64,000 nt of DNA, taken from the NCBI RefSeq assembly GCF_052324685.1, contig NC_135211.1, positions 19,286,324-19,350,323 of the forward strand, read 5' to 3'. The notes under the pieces were generated by a model. That model was not told the DNA's origin. It saw nothing but the letters and a program-made list of their open reading frames with translations, and did not search any database. How positions within the stretch are numbered: position 1 is the first letter of the stretch; every line of letters starts with the position of its first letter. Shown here piece by piece: positions 61,085 to 64,000 of this stretch. The position numbers were made by a program, and so were the translations under genes. This DNA comes from Brachyhypopomus gauderio. Lineage: Eukaryota; Chordata; Actinopteri; Gymnotiformes; Hypopomidae.

Positions 61085-61200
61085 CCCCTCCTTGCTTTCT
61101 CCTCCCCTCCCCTCCCTCTCCTCCTCTATCCTCCTCTCCCCTCTCTCCCCTCCTCTCTCCTCCTCTGTCTCTCCTCCCCTCTCTCCCCTCTCCTCTCGTC
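61085..61200. repeat. CT-rich stretch
   Basis: CCTCCTCTCCCCTCTCTCCC-type low-complexity sequence. Similar in texture to the cmtm3 intron 4 array but much shorter. Confidence 0.8.
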
Positions 61201-61547
61201 TCCAAACTCACTGACCTGCTGCTGCCTGCAAGGTGAAGTGTTCCTGTTCTCTCTCATGCCCACACACACACACTGAGCTCTATTTGGAAAACAGTAATAA
61301 TTTACTAAAGCAGTGCCTTTCCCATGAGGAAGATGGCTACAGTCAGCAAACATGCTCCTAAAGCTGGTCTGGTGGCAGGGTATGTGTGTTTACAAGTGTG
61401 AGTGTGTGTGTGTGTGTATATGTGTGAGTTTGTTTATAAATGCATTTGTGTGTGTAAGATTAAATATTACTTGCTCAAGCCTGGTCACCTTGAACAAATG
61501 CAGATAGCTCACACTCAGCTCCTATTCTTCATCTAGGATTTAAAGTT

Positions 61548-61620
61548 TGGGTTTAGGTTTATGGTTAGGTTTAGGGTTTAGGGTTTAGCATTAAGGTTCA
61601 TGGTTAGCTTTAGGGTTAAC
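61548..61620. repeat. TTAGGG-like degenerate telomeric words
   Basis: GGGTTTAGG, GGTTAGGTTTAGGGTTTAGG and GGTTAGCTTTAGGGTTAAC. Degenerate, with about 6-8 telomere-like units. Its C-strand counterpart is at 62605-62664. Confidence 0.7.
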
Positions 61621-62004
61621 CCTCAGATGATGCCCGTGTGTTTGGTTGTGAACAATCCCACATGGCTGAATGTCCGGAGAAGTCATCAGTGCAGGAGTGC
61701 TTCTACATTTTCTATAAAAATGGGGAAAGAGTTTCAGATAAAACTGGCGGTTATTATTTTTACCTTGTTAGTGGAAATATTTTGTCCTAGCAAAAGTAAA
61801 GTATGAACCTAGTAAAGTTCATTTTATTAAGTATACATAAGTATAGCAAGTACACAGACCATATACTTTAAGTGGACTAGAAAGTATACCAATTTAATAC
61901 TTTTTTGGATTAAATTGGAACATTTCTAGTTTTAAAAAAAGTATACTCATAGTACACTTGAATAAACTTCTTTTTGCTAAGGTACCTTACACAGCAAAAG
62001 GCTT

Positions 62005-62520
62005 GTGACAATTTTGTATCTGTGTCTGTATTTTGTGTCTGTGTCTGTATCTGTATCTGTGTTTGTATTTTGTGTCTGTGCATGTATTTGTATTTGTATC
62101 TGTATCTGTGTTTGTGTTTGTCTTTATCTGTATCTGTGTTTGTGTTTGTGTCTGTATCTGTGTTCGTGTCTGTATCTGTGTTTGTGTCTGTATCTGAGTT
62201 TGTGTCTGTGTGTGTCTGTGTCTGCATCTGTGTATGTTTATGTCTGTGTCTGCATCTCTGTATGTGTGTGTGTCTTTATTTGTATATTTGTCTTTGTGTC
62301 TGTATCTGGGTTTGTGTTTGTGTCTGTATCTGTGTTTGTGTTTGTGTCTGTATCTGTGTTTGTGTCTGTATCTGTATCTGTGTTTGTGTCTGTATCTGTA
62401 TCTGTATCTGTGTTTGTATTTGTGTCTGTATCTGTGTTTGTGTTTGTGTCTGTATCTGTGTTTGTATCTATATCTGTGTTTGTGTTTGTGTCTGTATATG
62501 TATGTGTTTGTGTCTGTTTG
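62005..62520. repeat. TGTGTC/TGTATC/TGTTTG hexanucleotide satellite
   Basis: About 85 hexamer units, mainly TGTGTC, TGTATC and TGTGTT. Frames read as Cys/Val/Ser/Leu- or Lys/His/Arg/Tyr-rich for up to about 220 codons on both strands. They are not genes. Confidence 0.95.
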
Positions 62521-62604
62521 TGAAGGGTGAGGCATGCTGGTGGATAAGATGTATTGATCCCAGATCAATAAGTATAACAATAACTGTAAATTCAGCTAAG
62601 CCTA

Positions 62605-62664
62605 AATCTAAACTTAACATAAACCCTAACCCCTAACCACTAAACCCTAACCCCTAACCCTAAC
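62605..62664. repeat. CCCTAA-like degenerate telomeric words
   Basis: AAACCCTAACCCCTAACCAC, then TAAACCCTAACCCCTAACCC. Opposite in strand to 61548-61620, about 1 kb away. Confidence 0.75.
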
Positions 62665-63368
62665 TATGGACATTTTTGGATTGTTGAGCTTATTTACAAG
62701 AGCTGACTGAGCAGGAGACAGACAGGATCAGAACCACAAACACTGCTGCACACACACACACAGCCTTGGATTGACTAACTGTGCACTCTTTTTACACTCT
62801 GTTCACTCTCTGTGTGCAACACCCAAACACTGAGTGACAAACCTATAACTTAAACCTTAAAGCTTGGAGTGTGTAACTCTGTACACACTGGGGACAAACC
62901 CAAGGTGAGGAGGGACACATTGAAGTGGCCCAGAGCAAAGTAGGTGGAAAGTACATTCAACACACACACACACACATACACATACACACACACATGCATA
63001 CACACTTACATATACACATACATGTACATAATTAACTAACCCACTGGAACCCCACAGCCTTATTAAACCACTCCCAGCTATTTTGTGATATTACAGAAAG
63101 AAGAAATAGCACTTGGTTCCAGTTAACATATAATTTTTATGTAAATGTATAAATAATATGGCGTAATCATGTGAGGAAGGAAAAAGCTAACTGCTATATT
63201 AAAAAGTGAAAAAATGTCAGGCAGACACAGAGTTGAGTTTGCAGGACTCTAGACTAAACCAATGTCCTGTAACAGCTCACACTCAACCTTTCTCTGGGAC
63301 TTCACCAGTCAGTCTCACAAACACACCCAAGCACACGGCACACACACATGCACACATCAATGCTCACA

Positions 63369-63484
<116 letters not shown>

Positions 63485-63529
63485 CCTATAATGAACATGT
63501 TAATAAAGAGCCCAAGAGACCTGGAGACC

Positions 63530-63815
63530 TGTAAAGAGACCTGTAGGCCTGTAGACCTGCAGACCTCCTGTGGGTCTGTAGACCTGTATGTAGACCTGTA
63601 GACCTATAGCCCTGTAGGCCTGTAGGCATGTAGACCTTCTGTAGGCTTGTAGACCTGCAGACATGTAGACCTGTAGACATGTTAACATGTAGACCTGTAT
63701 ATAGGCCTATAGACCTGTAGACCTATAGCACTGTAGACCTGTAGGCCTATATACCTATAGACCTGTAGACCTGTAGACTTGTAGGCCTGTAGACCTGTAG
63801 TCCTGTAGACCTGCA
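63530..63815. repeat. GTAGACCT / GTAGGCCT minisatellite
   Basis: About 30 units of 8-10 bp (GTAGACCT, GTAGGCCT, ATAGACCT). The minus-strand reading gives a GLQVYR repeat protein that is an artefact. 63816-64000 is unique sequence. Confidence 0.93.
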
Positions 63816-64000
63816 GAGCTGATCCTTCTGTGCTGTTCACCAGGTCACTGCTCATCCAGGTCACTGTTCACACACCTCCCCTGTTTCACAGAGCCAACAC
63901 TACTGGAAACAGAATCAGAGAGAGACAGAGAGAGGCGTGACCTGAGAGTGACCTGTGACCTGACCTCTCACCGGAGTAGCAGGCAAAGCTGGTCATGGGG

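Noticed and set aside
61974..62636. 220- and 197-codon frames on both strands
   Set aside because: Readings of the TGTGTC/TGTATC hexamer satellite.

Overview
The window is a piece of a teleost fish genome, probably from an ostariophysan (catfish, characin, gymnotiform or carp side). The evidence is spliced vertebrate genes with GT/AG introns, many Tc1/mariner and hAT relics, very dense CA/GA microsatellites and minisatellites, and dispersed-repeat signatures typical of these fishes. The species cannot be named from the sequence. No bacterial, plasmid or phage features are present. I saw no convincing tRNA, rRNA or CRISPR array.

Layout: five protein-coding genes can be rebuilt exon by exon. 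(1) 2079-4644 (+) is a four-exon CKLF-like MARVEL gene, best read as cklf. (2) 5336-9173 (+) is cmtm3, five exons. (3) 26964-13393 (-) is cmtm4, four exons. (4) 48815-34682 (-) is dync1li2, 13 coding exons encoding the dynein-1 light intermediate chain 2. (5) 55458-57818 (+) is basp1, with its whole coding sequence in one exon and a predicted non-coding first exon near 52.6-52.84 kb. The order cklf-cmtm3-cmtm4-dync1li2 and the orientations match the human 16q22 block CKLF-(CMTM1-CMTM2)-CMTM3-CMTM4-DYNC1LI2. The window therefore holds a conserved syntenic block, with CMTM1/2 absent. basp1 is not next to this block in human, so a lineage-specific junction lies between 48.8 and 52.6 kb.

The three CMTM-family genes encode small four-pass MARVEL membrane proteins acting in vesicle traffic and receptor turnover. 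dync1li2 links cytoplasmic dynein to cargo adaptors. basp1 encodes a myristoylated membrane-associated growth-cone protein. They are neighbours by ancestry, not members of one pathway.

Between the exons the sequence is mostly repeats. There are at least six compact hAT-type elements with recognisable target-site duplications or terminal repeats, larger hAT relics with broken BED zinc fingers (36.6-38.6 kb), and three Tc1 relics. There are two copies of an LTR-like repeat in opposite orientations, and more than a dozen minisatellite arrays with units of 16, 21, 27, 31, 32, 42, 48, 50 and 52 bp. Most of the long open frames in the window are stop-free readings of these arrays and are not genes. 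The most notable points are the fish CKLF gene without the mammalian CC pair, a basp1 protein more than three times the usual length through an in-frame heptapeptide expansion, a perfect 31-bp inverted repeat in cmtm3 intron 1, and minisatellites pressed against a cmtm3 splice acceptor and the cmtm4 stop codon.
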